Positions 1-12,700 of a DNA stretch of 64,000 nucleotides are shown piece by piece; within the stretch, counting starts at the first letter, position 1, and every line of letters begins with the position of its first letter. The DNA is from Gorsachius magnificus. Taxonomy: Eukaryota; Chordata; Aves; Pelecaniformes; Ardeidae. The stretch spans positions 108,571,265 to 108,635,264 of the forward strand of contig CM067081.1 in assembly GCA_034008185.1 (NCBI GenBank), read 5' to 3'. Under the pieces are notes generated by a model. The model made no database searches. It had not been told where the DNA came from and saw only the letters and a program-made list of their open reading frames with translations. A program made the position numbers and the translations under genes.

Positions 1-664
1 GGTGGAATAGAATGTCTTTTTAAAATTTCATCTTGATGGACTAGGATAGGATGTATGAATGTATGATCTGAAGATATTAATGTGCCTTTATCAACAATAT
101 TGAAACTTATTTATTTTCTCCTGGGATGTTTTTCATATGATACCTTCTGTAGCTCTTCACATGTCTCACTGTGCAGTGTGCAGACACTGCATAAAGGAGG
201 AACAATGGGACTTTGCCCAGGTCTCATTTCTAGAAACACCTATGTCCAGGCAATAGAGGTGCTGGCATCTGTAATATCTTGCCTGTATATCTGTGCCCTA
301 ATGGCCAGCATCTGGTGTAGCCACCCTTATAGCTTTCAGGTATAAGTAATTTTGAAATGCTTGCTCTCTTTACAATACCAGATATCAATTTGAATACAAA
401 TCCTGCACTCTGTTTTACCCCATCTCAAAACCTTAGACACAGCATGATGCATTTGGCATTATCTTTCTGCACTTGGTTTCTTGGGCATGTGGACACACAT
501 GGTAGCATTTCTGAGCCTGGAAGATTTGGGATGAAGAATCACTTTAAAAACTGCAATCCATTCATGCAGTGCAGAACTTCACACAAACACGTATGGAAAT
601 GTTCAACATGAATGCATAAGCAGCTGAGATTGGTTGTGAAGCCCTAGGAAACAATTTTGGACTC
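1..664. other. AT-rich sequence without recognisable gene
   Basis: Two short plus-strand open frames (82-345 and 357-611) show no recognisable domain and no convincing splice context. I see no repeat here until the CR1 fragment begins. Confidence 0.5.
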
Positions 665-1848
665 ATCAAGCCATCAGTGGTGGAGTGACAGCATCAGTGG
701 ACAAGGGAAAACCAACAGATGTCATGTATCTGGACTTCTGTAAAGCCTTTGACAGAGTCCCCCACAACTTCCTTCTCTCTGAATTAGGGAGATGGATTTG
801 ATGGGTGGACTGTTCAGTGGATAAGGAATTGGTTGGATGGTTTCACCCAGAGGGCTCATTGTCCAGATGGAGACAAGTGGTGTCCCTCAGGGGCCTGTAC
901 TGGGACCAGTGCTGTTTAATATATTCATCAATAACACAGACAGCAAGATCAAGTGCACCCTCAGCAAGTTTACAGATGACACCAAGCTGAGTGGTGCAGT
1001 TGATATGCCAGAAGGACGGGATGTCATCTAAAGAGACCTGGACAAGCTGGAGAGGTGGGCCTGTGTGAACCTCATGAGGTTCAACAAGGCCAAGTGCAAG
1101 GTCATGCACCTGGGTCGGGGTAACCCCCAGTATCAATACAGGCTGGGGGAAGAAAGGATCGAGAGCAGCCCTGATGAGAGGGACTTGAAGCTGCTGATGG
1201 ACAAAAAGCTGGACATGAACCAGCAATGTGTGCTGGCAGCCCAGAAGGCCAACCATCTCTTGGGCTGCATCAAGAGAAGCGTGGCCAGCAGGTCAAGGGA
1301 GGTGATTCTGCCCCTCTACTCTGCTCTGGTGAGACCTTACCTGGAGTACTGCATCCAGCTCTGGAGCCCTCAGCACAAGAAGTGGTTGGAGGGAACTGTT
1401 GGAGCAGGTCCAGAGGAGGGCTAGTAAAATGATCTGAGGGCTAGAACAGCTCTCCTATGAGGACAGTCTGAGAGAGTTGGGGTTGTTCAGCCTAGGGAAA
1501 AGAAGGCTGTGGGGAGACCTTATTGTGGCCTTTCAGTACTTAAAGGGAGCCTATAGGAAAGACAGGGACAATCTTTTTAGTAGGGCCAGCTGTGACAGAA
1601 CAAGCGGTAATGGATGGTTATAAACTAAACCAGGGTAGATTTAGACTAGATATAAGGAAGAAATTCTTTTCAGTGGGTGTGGTGACACACTGGAACAGGT
1701 TGCCCAGAGAGGTAGTGGAGGTCCCATTCCTGGAAACATTCAAGGCCAGGTTGAATGGGGCTCTGAGCAACCTGATCTAGTTAGCCGTGTCCCTGCTCAC
1801 TGCAGGGGTGTTGGACTAGATGACCTGTAAAGGTCCCTATAAAAGCAT
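665..1848 (+). mobile_element. CR1 LINE fragment, 5'-truncated, RT domain to 3' end
   Basis: The sequence encodes a broken non-LTR reverse transcriptase in several frames. Near 731 the frame reads [13 protein letters not shown], typical of the CR1 RT. Near 880 it reads [19 protein letters not shown], followed by FTDDTK where CR1 elements usually have a (F/Y)ADD catalytic box; both aspartates are kept. From 1065 to 1400 it carries the CR1 C-terminal block (MRFNKAKCKVMHLG, LGCIKRSVASRSREV, LVRPYLEYCIQLWSPQ). The 3' untranslated part ends with GGACTAGATGACCTGTAAAGG at 1814, the usual CR1 terminus, without a clear ATTCTATG repeat. Frame changes and internal stops show that it is dead. The 5' edge is placed by loss of similarity and is uncertain by some tens of bases. 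Confidence 0.93.
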
Positions 1849-3878
1849 ACAAAACTGACATCAAAATAGTAGATAGAAAACTAATAATACACCCTAAATC
1901 TACACTTTTCACCATTTATGCAGCAGAACATGCTTTAAAATCTTGAACATTTTCTGATTTTTTTTTGCATTCTAGAGGATTCTGCATTTTGTTCTTTAAA
2001 ATATTTGTATAGGATATGAGTAGTTATAATTATGTATCATAGAAAACATGCACTTCTGGATATTTGGTAGCTTTCATGTAGTAACCACTCTGCAGAAAAT
2101 TGCTGTTTCAACATTTATATGGCTATTTCATCAATATCCTTGGGTTTTTGACATCACAGTGAAGACTTGCTTAAGTGAATGAGTTAAGAATTCTTTTTTA
2201 CTTCTTCAGATGGATGCAGTTTAGAGAACTCTATTCCATAGATTATAAAATAGAAGGAACACAGTCCAAACCATGATTGTTCCCTGATGAGAAAAATAGC
2301 ATGGCTGAAAAGGCTACTTACTGAAGTACCAATGAATTTACAGGGGTCTGCATAAGGAGACTTACATTTTTACAACAGTACTAAAATGTTATCTTTTAAT
2401 TCAGCTTTGCAAGATTTCTTTTTCACATAAGTCTTTCTTAATTCCACATTATAAAGATACAAGACTGAGACTCCATATTTATACAATAGACTTGTCTGTT
2501 TTCAATGGGAGGGAAGAATCTTCCAGAGGCACCTCTAAGAAGAACTAAAGTGTTACATGTCATGATAACTTGAAGTTCTTTACACAGAAAAGCATTCCTC
2601 TGTGGAAAAGGATAGCAGTGAGATAAGGGTGTCAACTGAGGTCAGCAAGACTACTCACAAGACTAAAGTGTCTTCAATGCCTTGATAAATTGAACCCATA
2701 CCATTTTTTAATTTAAACCAGCTATAGCAAAGAAATTTCCCTTAGGTACAACTATGCAGTGATCTCACTTATACAATCTGTTACACTGTGATATTCTCTT
2801 GGTTGCCAAGCAGCCAAGAATGAGTGTAAAAATAAAAGCTGCAGACAAAAAAGCTAACTATTTTTAAAAAAATGAAATAAGCTAGAAGACCTAAATAAGT
2901 ACTGAAAGAGGCATACTACCATACATCTCCAGTCAACCTCACCTCCCACTTCATTTAGTACAAAGCAGAGTGAAACTTTAAGTCTATTTAGTTTTGTGAA
3001 ATAAGTTGAGGTGTTCAAGAAAGGCTTAATTTTTATGCCTTTCAATGTAGTAAACATATGTGTTAAACAAGAAAATAAAAATAATGCTTTGTTTTGTCTT
3101 GAATATGTTGGCAATATGACATTAGTCCATATAATGTTTTTCCTTGGTTGTTTTTTTTTTTTTCTTCAAAACCCAGTATTTTGCAGTTTACTTGACTGTT
3201 TCTACTTTCTTTCTGCTCTCTTAAGTTTTCTTCTTGCTGTTATAGAAAAATATATTCTGGAACAAAAATAATTCTTTTCCTTATTTTGAGACTTTAAAAA
3301 AAGTAAAATTCTTTAGATCTTGTCTTCAGTGTCTACTCAAAGAGTTAATTTATTCCTCCTTTTCTAAAATCCCAATTTCAATGAAAAATAGCAGAGTTCA
3401 AGTGTATCTGCACAGCTTCCAATTACAATAATAGATTGTTTGTGAGTACTAACTATCGCAAGTGCTCTTGTTGAATCTACCTTATTTGGAGCAGAAAAAA
3501 AATACATAAATGATATAATGATATGGTTTGGAAAACCAGTGTTAATCCTGTTGGAACAAAGACAAAGGAATAAAGCTTCTGGCAGGAAAGGTGTGATATA
3601 ACTACTGTCATATAATAAAACAAGTAATAATTCAAGTGCTAAGATATCATATAGGTTTGTCCATTTTGTGTTCATTTGCTGTGAATTTGTTATATATATC
3701 ACAGAAATGCAGAAGATCTCCAAATAATGACAAGGTCCCACTAGGGGCGCTTCACAGAATAGACTAAATTCTCCCATCAAGAGCCTGTGCTCTAAACTGA
3801 CAAACCAAAGCAAGTCGACAGGATACTTCAGACAAACACAGTTGAGGTGGGCAAGAGCTCACTTTCATCTAACCTTAC
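1849..3878. other. AT-rich sequence, nothing recognised
   Basis: Contains homopolymer runs, including a T run near 3151-3162, and short chance frames. A 149-codon minus-strand frame (3364-3813) has no recognisable domain and is of a length that chance can produce in a window this size. Confidence 0.5.
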
Positions 3879-4124
3879 CACACTAGAATTTGCTACCTTC
3901 TCAGCTGTCAGAGTATATATACGCATATGGGCAATACTAACCCGGTTCCATAAGGGAGAGTCAAGTTCGAACATGCTATCACTAAAAGTTGAATCAGACC
4001 ATTTTAACAGAAGTGAAATAGGAACATCTACACTTGAAGGCTGAGAGCTGGGAAGGAAACTGTCAGCCAGAAGGTGCTGAAGTATAGCTGAGAAGAGCAA
4101 TCTCTTAAACTGTCTCAGCTGCAC
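3879..4124 (-). CDS. candidate internal coding exon, unidentified protein
   Basis: On the minus strand a pyrimidine-rich acceptor (GTGTTTCTTTCCAG) ends at 4125, directly before an open segment of 246 bases (82 codons). A donor-like GTAAGG at 3878-3873 follows it. The translated segment is protein-like: it starts VQLRQFKRLLFSAILQHLL, has a central SSQPSSVDVPISLLLKW stretch and ends AEKVANSSV. The open frame runs about 121 codons, from 4190 to the stop at 3825. I do not recognise the protein. A frame of this length is expected by chance about twice in a window this size, so the splice-site pairing is the only added support. No partner exon was found on the same strand. It could be an exon of a gene spanning the window, an exon of a non-coding transcript, or chance. 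Confidence 0.25.
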
Positions 4125-7100
4125 CTGGAAAGAAACACAACTGCAGCTGTAATAGAAGAAGAAATCTGATGAACTGAGATTTCCTGAGTCCTAGATTAGA
4201 GTACTAACCAAAATGCCAACAACTTGATTTTGTACATTATATTAAAACATGTTAATATGTATCTAGGTTCTAATAACACTGACATCTTTCTCAACAATTA
4301 ATAATTTTACAGCAATTTGTTCCTCTGGAATTTGTTCCCCAGCTTAGTGCTAAGTAAATTAGTACGGTTGAGGTTCATTTTCTCTGCTGCTTTCTCTTCT
4401 CTTTCTTCTGATAGTGCTTGTAGTTAAAAAATACCTTTGCAGTCACAGTTTGAGGATGAGAAGCTGCTCTTCTTTATTAACATAGAAACATTTACTTTTA
4501 GATTTCTTTTCCACCATCACAAGCCACTAAAACATCTATTGTACTTTATACCAAAACAAAATAAAGTTGCAGAGTCAAACATGAAATAATGTTTTTGTTG
4601 TACTGAGCATTTCAAAACAAAACCAAGTCAGAGTCATCCATATCCTGTGCCAAGACCATTCAAAACCAATTTGCCTTTATAAAAGCAGGTTGGAAAACAC
4701 TATTTCCAAGAAGAAAAACCAATTACATTTAAGAAGCTAGTTAGATCTGGGTTTTTATGTTTACTGCTGAAATCTCAAGTAGTTAATGAGTCACATCGCT
4801 TTGCTTCAGTCACCTTGCCTTGACTGACACAACACAACATGACACATGCCATTGAACAAAGTCAGGCAGAAAATTTGAACACATGTATTTTATGGAAAAC
4901 TGAGTCTGAAGAGGAAAAGGGTCTTTAAATATCTGTACTAAAAAAAAAACTCTTCAAGAATTTAGGGACCTTCTTGGTAGCGTAAAGTGAAAGGGTGGAT
5001 ATTCTTCACCCTGGGACTGGAATTATATAGTTTTGGTTTTAGGTTTTTTTGTGTTTTTTTTTTTCCCTAAAAATCATGTAGTTGGTATTCCACAGATCCA
5101 GATAAGTGTAGCATCAATAAAAAACTTCTCTGCAAGCAGTAGGAATGTCACCTTCTAAACAGTGTAGGTGCATATTGCTAAAAGCTGAAAACATCTTCAA
5201 CTGCCTGTTCTTTTCCTTTTAATTTCACCCAACAGAAGGAAGATTAAAAAGATAAAGACATTGGAAATAAGCAGCATACTAACTGTAGAGACTTTAAATT
5301 TAAAGCATAGCATAATCTCAGACCATTAAGGATCCCTGCAACAGGAAAACAGGATAAACTTGACCATCCAAGAGCCAAAGCTGTTTAGCAAATAGAGGGT
5401 GTTATAGGCCATGACCATTTGCTTTCCTGGCAAGATAGTTCCAATGCTAAATCTGAGAAAACATTTCTTACATGTAATTTTTATGAACTTGTTTAGAAAA
5501 TTTGTGCATACATAGTATGTATAGGAGCTTCTAGATAGTTTGTAGACCAATATGGCAAATAAGCACTTGATTTCCCCTGCCCCCCCAAACTAGCTTGAAT
5601 CATAATCTGATTTTTCTCATTTCAAGTAGTCCATTCTCAAACTTCACTTCTAATTTTATTCTGCTTTTGATTTTGCTGATCATATTAGCCAATCCTCTTT
5701 TTATTTATTTGTAAGTCCATTGTGTTATGTAAGGCAAATACTTAAACACGTGCTCAGAATTTATGTATGAAATAGCTAGATCATTACACCAGTCATGAGA
5801 ACAGACATGTTGAGTCACATACTTTGTGCCATAAACACTGAAGGTTTCACAAAGCTGCATGTTCTTTCCTGAGCTACAAGAAAACAAACAAAAGAATGAT
5901 AAATGCTACCTCGTTCACAAAGAAATACTCTTACTATTTAAGGTTTTCTTATCTTTCTGTTAATGAAACCTCAGTATGGCTTTATTACACATTCTGGCCA
6001 TCAATTAATTTTTTTTAATTATTATTTTGGTGTGTCTTTTAAAGAAAATAGTGCCATGAACCATCCTTAAAACACTCTTTTCTTTTTTCATAAATCAAAA
6101 GAGAGAAACGGGCTAACAATTAGTTGCAATGACATGCAGCATATAATTCTCTATACAAGAGTGCAGTTATGATAATTTGATATATAAAGGCCACATTTCT
6201 GTACCACAGTCCTAAACACCTTAAGATATTTTAATTCAGTAATTTTGTATAAAAATACTGCAGTTTGGATCTAAAAATATTCAGAGAGAAAAAATTTCAA
6301 AAATTAAGTAATATTTCATGTTAAATCGAGAGATTCTTATCACCTAATGAAAAGGTCTGTTAGACAAATTCCTCTACACACAAATATGATTTTGTTTTCT
6401 AAAAATAAAAATACATCTTCAAAATAGTTTTCTTATTCATCCAATCTTTTCCATGTTTGTGTCAGAGGCATCATGATCTGAGAGAAAATATCTTGTCTCA
6501 AGTAAATGCAGAAAAACAGTCCTTTGCAGTCAGGTACAATAACATCTTCCTCTTACAAAGCCCTGTTTTGTCATATAACATACTCAATATTTCTATAGTT
6601 TCACTTTCAGACCAGTACAGGGGAAGATACAGTTATATGACCACATAATTATCAATACATTATAGCATATCAGTGTACATCTCATAAATCGCAGTCTGCT
6701 CAAAGGTTTAGAAAACTTATGGTGACCAGAGATTTTTAATTCTATTTATATCCTAAACCAGGAAATTGTGTCCTATTCTGAAATGCTTCCATTACCAACA
6801 GTACTAGCAGAGTATGATATTAAGCAATATCAGTATGTGTGAGTAGCAAAATCCAATTCAAAAAAAGAGTGAAGGCCATACCCAAAAATAACTAAAAGTA
6901 CACTAAATGAACAAAGTTTAATTTTATGCTGAAGGTTATTGAATAATAATATTAAACAATGCTTTGGAGCTACAGTTGTTCCAAACTATGTTTTGCAAAG
7001 ATACATACAAGCATAAGAAAAAAGCGCAGAGATCTTTAAAAAATGAAGGCCTGTTTACCACTGTGTTTCCACCTCACAGGGTTGTGTCAGTTTTTTTGAA

Positions 7101-9671
7101 GTGTTAAATTCTGGTAAATTTCATCTGTATAAAAGTGCTAATTTAAGAAAATATTCATGAAGACAACATAAAGGGTGTAGGAAACTTTTAATCACAGTTA
7201 AAGCTGAAGAACAAAAATTGTAAATTATGTATAATACAAAACTGCTTTTGTACAAACTTGAATCTGAGTTTTGTTCCCTTGAAAATTAACAAAATGGCAA
7301 AAAAGAAACTGAAGATGTGTTGTACTGCTGTTATCACCAGCTGCACAGTTTATTGTTTGTCATGGAAGTTAGGGTTTTAACAGTGAAGTGGCAATGATTG
7401 TATCTTGCTATCCTGGAGTATCAAGATTTTTTTTATAGCAAGGGATCAGTCCTCAGCCCAAATTGTGTGAACATCAGGAGAATATAAATAGCTTATCCAA
7501 GGACAGCTATCCTGAAATTGTGATTCAAAAGCTGACAGAGGATATCTTGAGTTGCTTCAAGGGACTGAGATTCACAATTGTGTACTTATGTATATACAGG
7601 TCTCCAGTTTCACCAAATATTCTTCTGCAGAGATTAGTTTCCTGAACTCTGTTTAAACACTCTTCTACAGCCTCAGGGGATATCTTAGTCTTTAGGCTGC
7701 AGAAATCTTTGGCCTTCTGTATTTCAATAGTATGAAGTATAGGATGCTATGGTGATTGTCTTCATTTGCTAGTTTTGCTTGAGGATAAAAACTATTTTAT
7801 CTGAATGTTTGACACCCTGCTGGAACTTGAAATTGTCAATAAATAGAAAAAACTCAAACAACCCAAAACAGAGCTGAATGTTTACTATGAAACATTTGGG
7901 TTTTTTCATTTTCATTTTTCTAATTTTTCTCTCTTTCATAATAATTTTAATTCATTATCTTTTCAAATAAAAAGTTAAAAATTATAATGTTTTTATTGCT
8001 GAAAGTAGAATTCAACATGAATATGAAAATACTTTTGGCCCAACCCAACTGCATGATTAAGCAAATACATTATTAAACCAAAATATGGTATCTTTTAATC
8101 TCTAGTGAGGATATTCTTGGAATTTTTGATCCTCCAAATCTAGATGCTTTGGAATCACAGAATCCATAAAAGATGCTGAAATATTCTCCATATTAACCCT
8201 CAAGGAAGGACACATCCAACACTCCAAACAGCAACCTCCTTTATGATCTTGCATTTTGTTTCTCGTGACCTCTGCAGTGCAATATCTCTCTGTCTCAGAC
8301 AACTGAAACAGATACCCATCCTTATATTTGGCATATGAGAAATATGCTATGAAGCGGATATTTATTAATATACCTTGTAAATCCTGCTGAGTATTTCAGT
8401 AAGAAATATTTTGGTTTTATCCAGGTAACTTACAATCACACTTAAGGTGGATCAAAGAAATATGTAGATAAAATATTCATGACACCAATAATAAACAAAA
8501 TGACAGAATATATAACTGAAATGAAGCACACAATCTATTTATTCTAAGGTAAAACTGGGAAGATGTCTCTCCTCCTTATCTGACTGAATTGCTCTTCACT
8601 TTGACCTTAAGGTGGATGTTGGAATTTCAGTTTTGGTTGGTGCCTTGCACCTCCAGATGTCTATTAATACATCTTTATTAACATTCTTCTGTGAGACAAA
8701 GCATCCTATACAGATTCTTCCAAAAGCCCATTTGGGAGCACACATCAAAGCGAAGTTACATCTAGTAGGCACAACTTTCACAGTCAGGCATATTCAATTG
8801 TCATTTCTTAAAGACTTTGATAACAATGATATAATTAAAAATAAACTATTTTCTCTTGCAGAACAACTGCAGGTGTGAATCATCATTTTCACCATTGCTG
8901 ATCCTTTGTTTCTCATTTACTGGTACCTTGTTCTCAAACTAAAGAACCTTTTAAGTATGTACAAATAAATGTTCCTGTTATCTTTTGTATGAAAACTAGA
9001 AATCCATTATGATGGGGTTTGTAAAATACCATGGTTCCAGAGAAACACTATTGTTGGTATACTATGAATAATTTATTTTTACCCAAATCACTAATTTGTA
9101 AGGGGCAGTTCTGCTAAAACTAGCAGTTGTCTTCTATTGTTATTATCTTTCTAGAATATTTACTTGATGGTGCCTATTCCAAAATTGTCTATAGGAAGGG
9201 GACAAGTCAAATTCCATGTAATTTGTTATCAACGTATTCTGTTCCAGACCCACTGTTTTTCCCTTGTACAGTATTTGCTAAAAGAGTAGAGGGGCAAAAT
9301 GGTCTTTTTCTTTTAGCAGTTATGGGGTTTGAGGCTCTTATCTACAAGTCTATGGAGGCACTAGCTGCTCCAAATTGCTCAGAAGGGAAAGCAGGGATAA
9401 TTTGTACCATAAGAAACGGGACAAACACATTACAACCAAATTTTAACTAAAACAAAAGTCCTTAAAAAAAAAAAAAAAATAACACAAACATGAGATAACC
9501 TGCCAAGTAGCATAGTCAGATAAAACATTGGTTATTGCCAGTGATCAACAAGTCTGACTGTTCAAACCATGAATAACCTAGAATGCAAGCTATAACAAAT
9601 AAGTGAATTGGGTAAAACAGAAAGACAAATCATATTTATTGCAAAGAGCTCTTCAGTGAATTTAAGGCAGA
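4125..9671. other. AT-rich sequence, nothing recognised
   Basis: No interspersed repeat or convincing gene was found. A 107-codon plus-strand frame at 9127-9450 begins next to a pyrimidine-rich tract ending in AG (near 9153), but no donor or known domain supports it. A 15-A run lies near 9465-9479. Confidence 0.5.
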
Positions 9672-9737
9672 GGGCTTTGGTTAGGGTTTTTTGGGGGTTG
9701 GGGTTTTTTGGCTTTTGGGGTTTTGGGGGGTTTTTGG
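9672..9737. repeat. G-rich low-complexity tract, potential G-quadruplex
   Basis: The plus strand has successive G runs at 9672-9674, 9684-9686, 9693-9697, 9700-9703, 9717-9720 and 9725-9730, separated mainly by T runs. The loops between the last four runs are 2, 13 and 4 nt, so a G-quadruplex is possible with one long loop. The complementary strand reads as an A-rich tract with C runs, like several other low-complexity tracts in the window. Confidence 0.7.
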
Positions 9738-12700
9738 TTGTGGTTCCACATACCACCACTACCCCCACCACCCCATAAAAAAGAAACAGAATAGCATATC
9801 CTGAAAGATTTTGGGACTACAGATGTTTTTGATCATTGTATTGACTTCCCATAATTTCTTGTGCTCAGGATATGAATTTAGAAGTTTCAGAATTGCTAGC
9901 ATTAGATAAAAGATGTTTGATTTAACTTGAAGGCTTCTCTTTTGCTATGTTATTCAGAATTGAACATCCCCTCAGAACTTGTTTCAAGGCTGAAGGGAAG
10001 CCAGCACTGCTCACATTTGGCCAAATCCCTCTGCACCTTCCCTAGACCCAGCAGCCAGGCCAAGAATGACCAGTCCCTCCAATACCCAGTTCCGCAGCCC
10101 TTCTCTGATAGTGACTTTTCCTCCAGCATTACACCTAGGGGAAGATTTGCATTATTTCCAGGGGCATTGGACAGGTGTCTCTGCTCCATTTGGTCCTTTT
10201 GTGTAAAGTCTCATATGCAGTGGTCTTTAAAAAAAAGGGTGGGGAGGGGCAAAGAAGTCTTTTAATTAAATCAGATAACCTTGAATTTAAAAAAAAAAAA
10301 AAACAAACAAAAAAACCAAACTGGTAGTAAATTTTTAAATACATAACCACTGATAAAAAATGAAATGGCCCTACAATGAAAAAAAACATGCTCAACTGAA
10401 AAAAGTACACTCACATTTCATTAGCATATTATATTGTTATTCAAATACAATTTTGAATTAAAGAACAAAGCTTTTATTGAATCACTTTCATAACATTTCA
10501 TTATCCACTGTCTAAACTCAACTCCCATTATAACCTGAACATTAGAATTTGTTTTTATTGATTTGATTAGATTTTGTAGTAAGAAAATGCCACATTTTCA
10601 TAAATAGTTAATGTCTCTAAAACCATTAGGAAGCCTCTTAAAATTCCATTTTGCAGGACATATCTCTAGTTTGTAATCTGAAGAAGACTACTTTCCTGAT
10701 AGCATTTCATTTTTAGTAAAGGGGAAGAATGAAAAAATATTCAGCCGCTGTTGTGAAAATCTCCTATCACAGCTGAGAAACAGCCAGGGCACTATTCTCT
10801 AAACAGCATGTTACTGTTTTGGCATTTTAAAGGTTTTTTAAAAAACACCACTGAAAATTTTGTATTGAGGAAGGAAATACAACATATGAATAATAATGAA
10901 ATATGTATATTTGAGATATGAATTTAGGATAAAATTATTTATTTACAAATAGAAAGACCATGATGTAAAGTTCAGTTCCTTAATTCTGAATTGGTAGATG
11001 ATTCATTTTACACTTCACAATTATTATTAAAATATTTTTGAGCTATTTACTTATTCTGATTCTCAAATTCATGCACACATAAAAATTCTTACCTTGAAAA
11101 TTATCTCAAGGTAATGATTCAATATGACAAAAATATTCATTATTTGGACTTACTGTATTCTTATGTTTTCTATATTCTTTGAAACATTGCATTACTTTGC
11201 AGCATTATTTTAAATGCACAGGTTTGCAGTTTGGTATTCAAGGTGGTATTCAAAACAGCGAATGCATAACTGTAAAACAATCTGGTCTGATTACAACACC
11301 TCTTGATAAGATTAATGTTATTATTTGTGGCCTGGCAGCTTTATTCAGGCATTCAGATTCATCTACTTAAAAGACAGATCACAGATGAGAAAAATATGGT
11401 ATGCACAAAGCTGAGGGGAACATGTATTCCAGTGAGACAGACAGCTCTTGATTCTGAAAGAGCAGGACTGGAAGTCTGGCAGGGTCCCAGACAGAGAATA
11501 TAGTCTGAACAGTGACGAAGTGAAAACTGAAAACGTATTCAGCCTTCAATGCTCTTTAAATATACTCACTATGTTATCTGTTTGTTTTACTGACAGAACA
11601 AAGTTGTCTCTAGATTGTATTGCATTTTGTGCAATCTCAGGGGTTTTGTTTACAAATTTACAGTTAGGTGTACCTATGAAATCTTACCAAAGCAAGATGA
11701 TCATGCAAAAGTCAGAGGAGATAATTTGAAGGCAATTTTATCATACTGGTATAAATGAGGCCAGAAGCTGTCCTGCTGAATCTTCTTACTTTGGCAGTGA
11801 TTTCTTTAGGGAAAATCTTGTTTGATTTTCAAATTTTAAGGGTGAATTTGTAGGGTGAGCAGAAGGAAAACACATTCCCAATCAACTGACATCTAAAACA
11901 TTATGTCAAATGTTGATCTAACCTCAATAAGTTGGTAAAATTTTCTTCAGGAGGTGTAGTGTATTTCAAGAAATCAGAGTGAAATTTGACTGCTTTTTAG
12001 ATTCGTTAACCAGAATGCCAAATACATAATTTTCAATTGTTACATTGCCAGTTTCAGAACATTAGCTTGAACCAGTTTCAAATGACCAGTCAATACTTGT
12101 TGCCTCTTCTACATGGGATCTGTCTCCGTCTTTCCACTCTGAGTTTTCCAGTTTACTTACAGTAAAAAAAGATTCATAGATAATATTATCTATGGAGTAG
12201 GCTTTCTAAACAGTTATGAAGCCACCTAATAAAAATTTAGTATTGTTCTTTTAATCTTCCTTATTAGAACATATCATGAGACAAAAACCTTAAAGATCTA
12301 ATGTTCCTCCCTCCTCACATTTCTGTTCACAGTCATAGAAGGAAGTTAGGTTGATTTGATATAATTTTTTCTTGACAAATCCAAGGCATCTGTTATTCAT
12401 CTTCTCATCTCCTAGATGTTCACAGAAAGTTTGTTTTTTTCCATGTTTTTGAAAGAGCTACAGTACTGAACAATAATCCCCTGTTCTCTTCTCCCATTTT
12501 TTTAAGGTATGACGTAGGTATGCTTTTCTGTAGCATTGTGGAATGCCATTATGTTTCTTATGATTTTAAAAGGCTGTGTCAATATCAACAAATAGACAAT
12601 GCCCTACATTATCAATATGAGGCAATGCAGTGTAATAGAACTGAATCTGTAGAAGAAGCAATTGAATCTGATGAACTAACACCAACAACATACACATTAC

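Noticed and set aside
843..1256. 137-codon minus-strand frame
   Set aside because: Antisense shadow of the CR1 reverse transcriptase on the plus strand.
3364..3813. 149-codon minus-strand frame next to the candidate exon
   Set aside because: Different frame from the candidate exon, strongly hydrophobic and AT-driven composition, and no domain.
9127..9450. 107-codon plus-strand frame preceded by an acceptor-like site
   Set aside because: No donor, no known domain and no partner exon; the length is within chance for this window.
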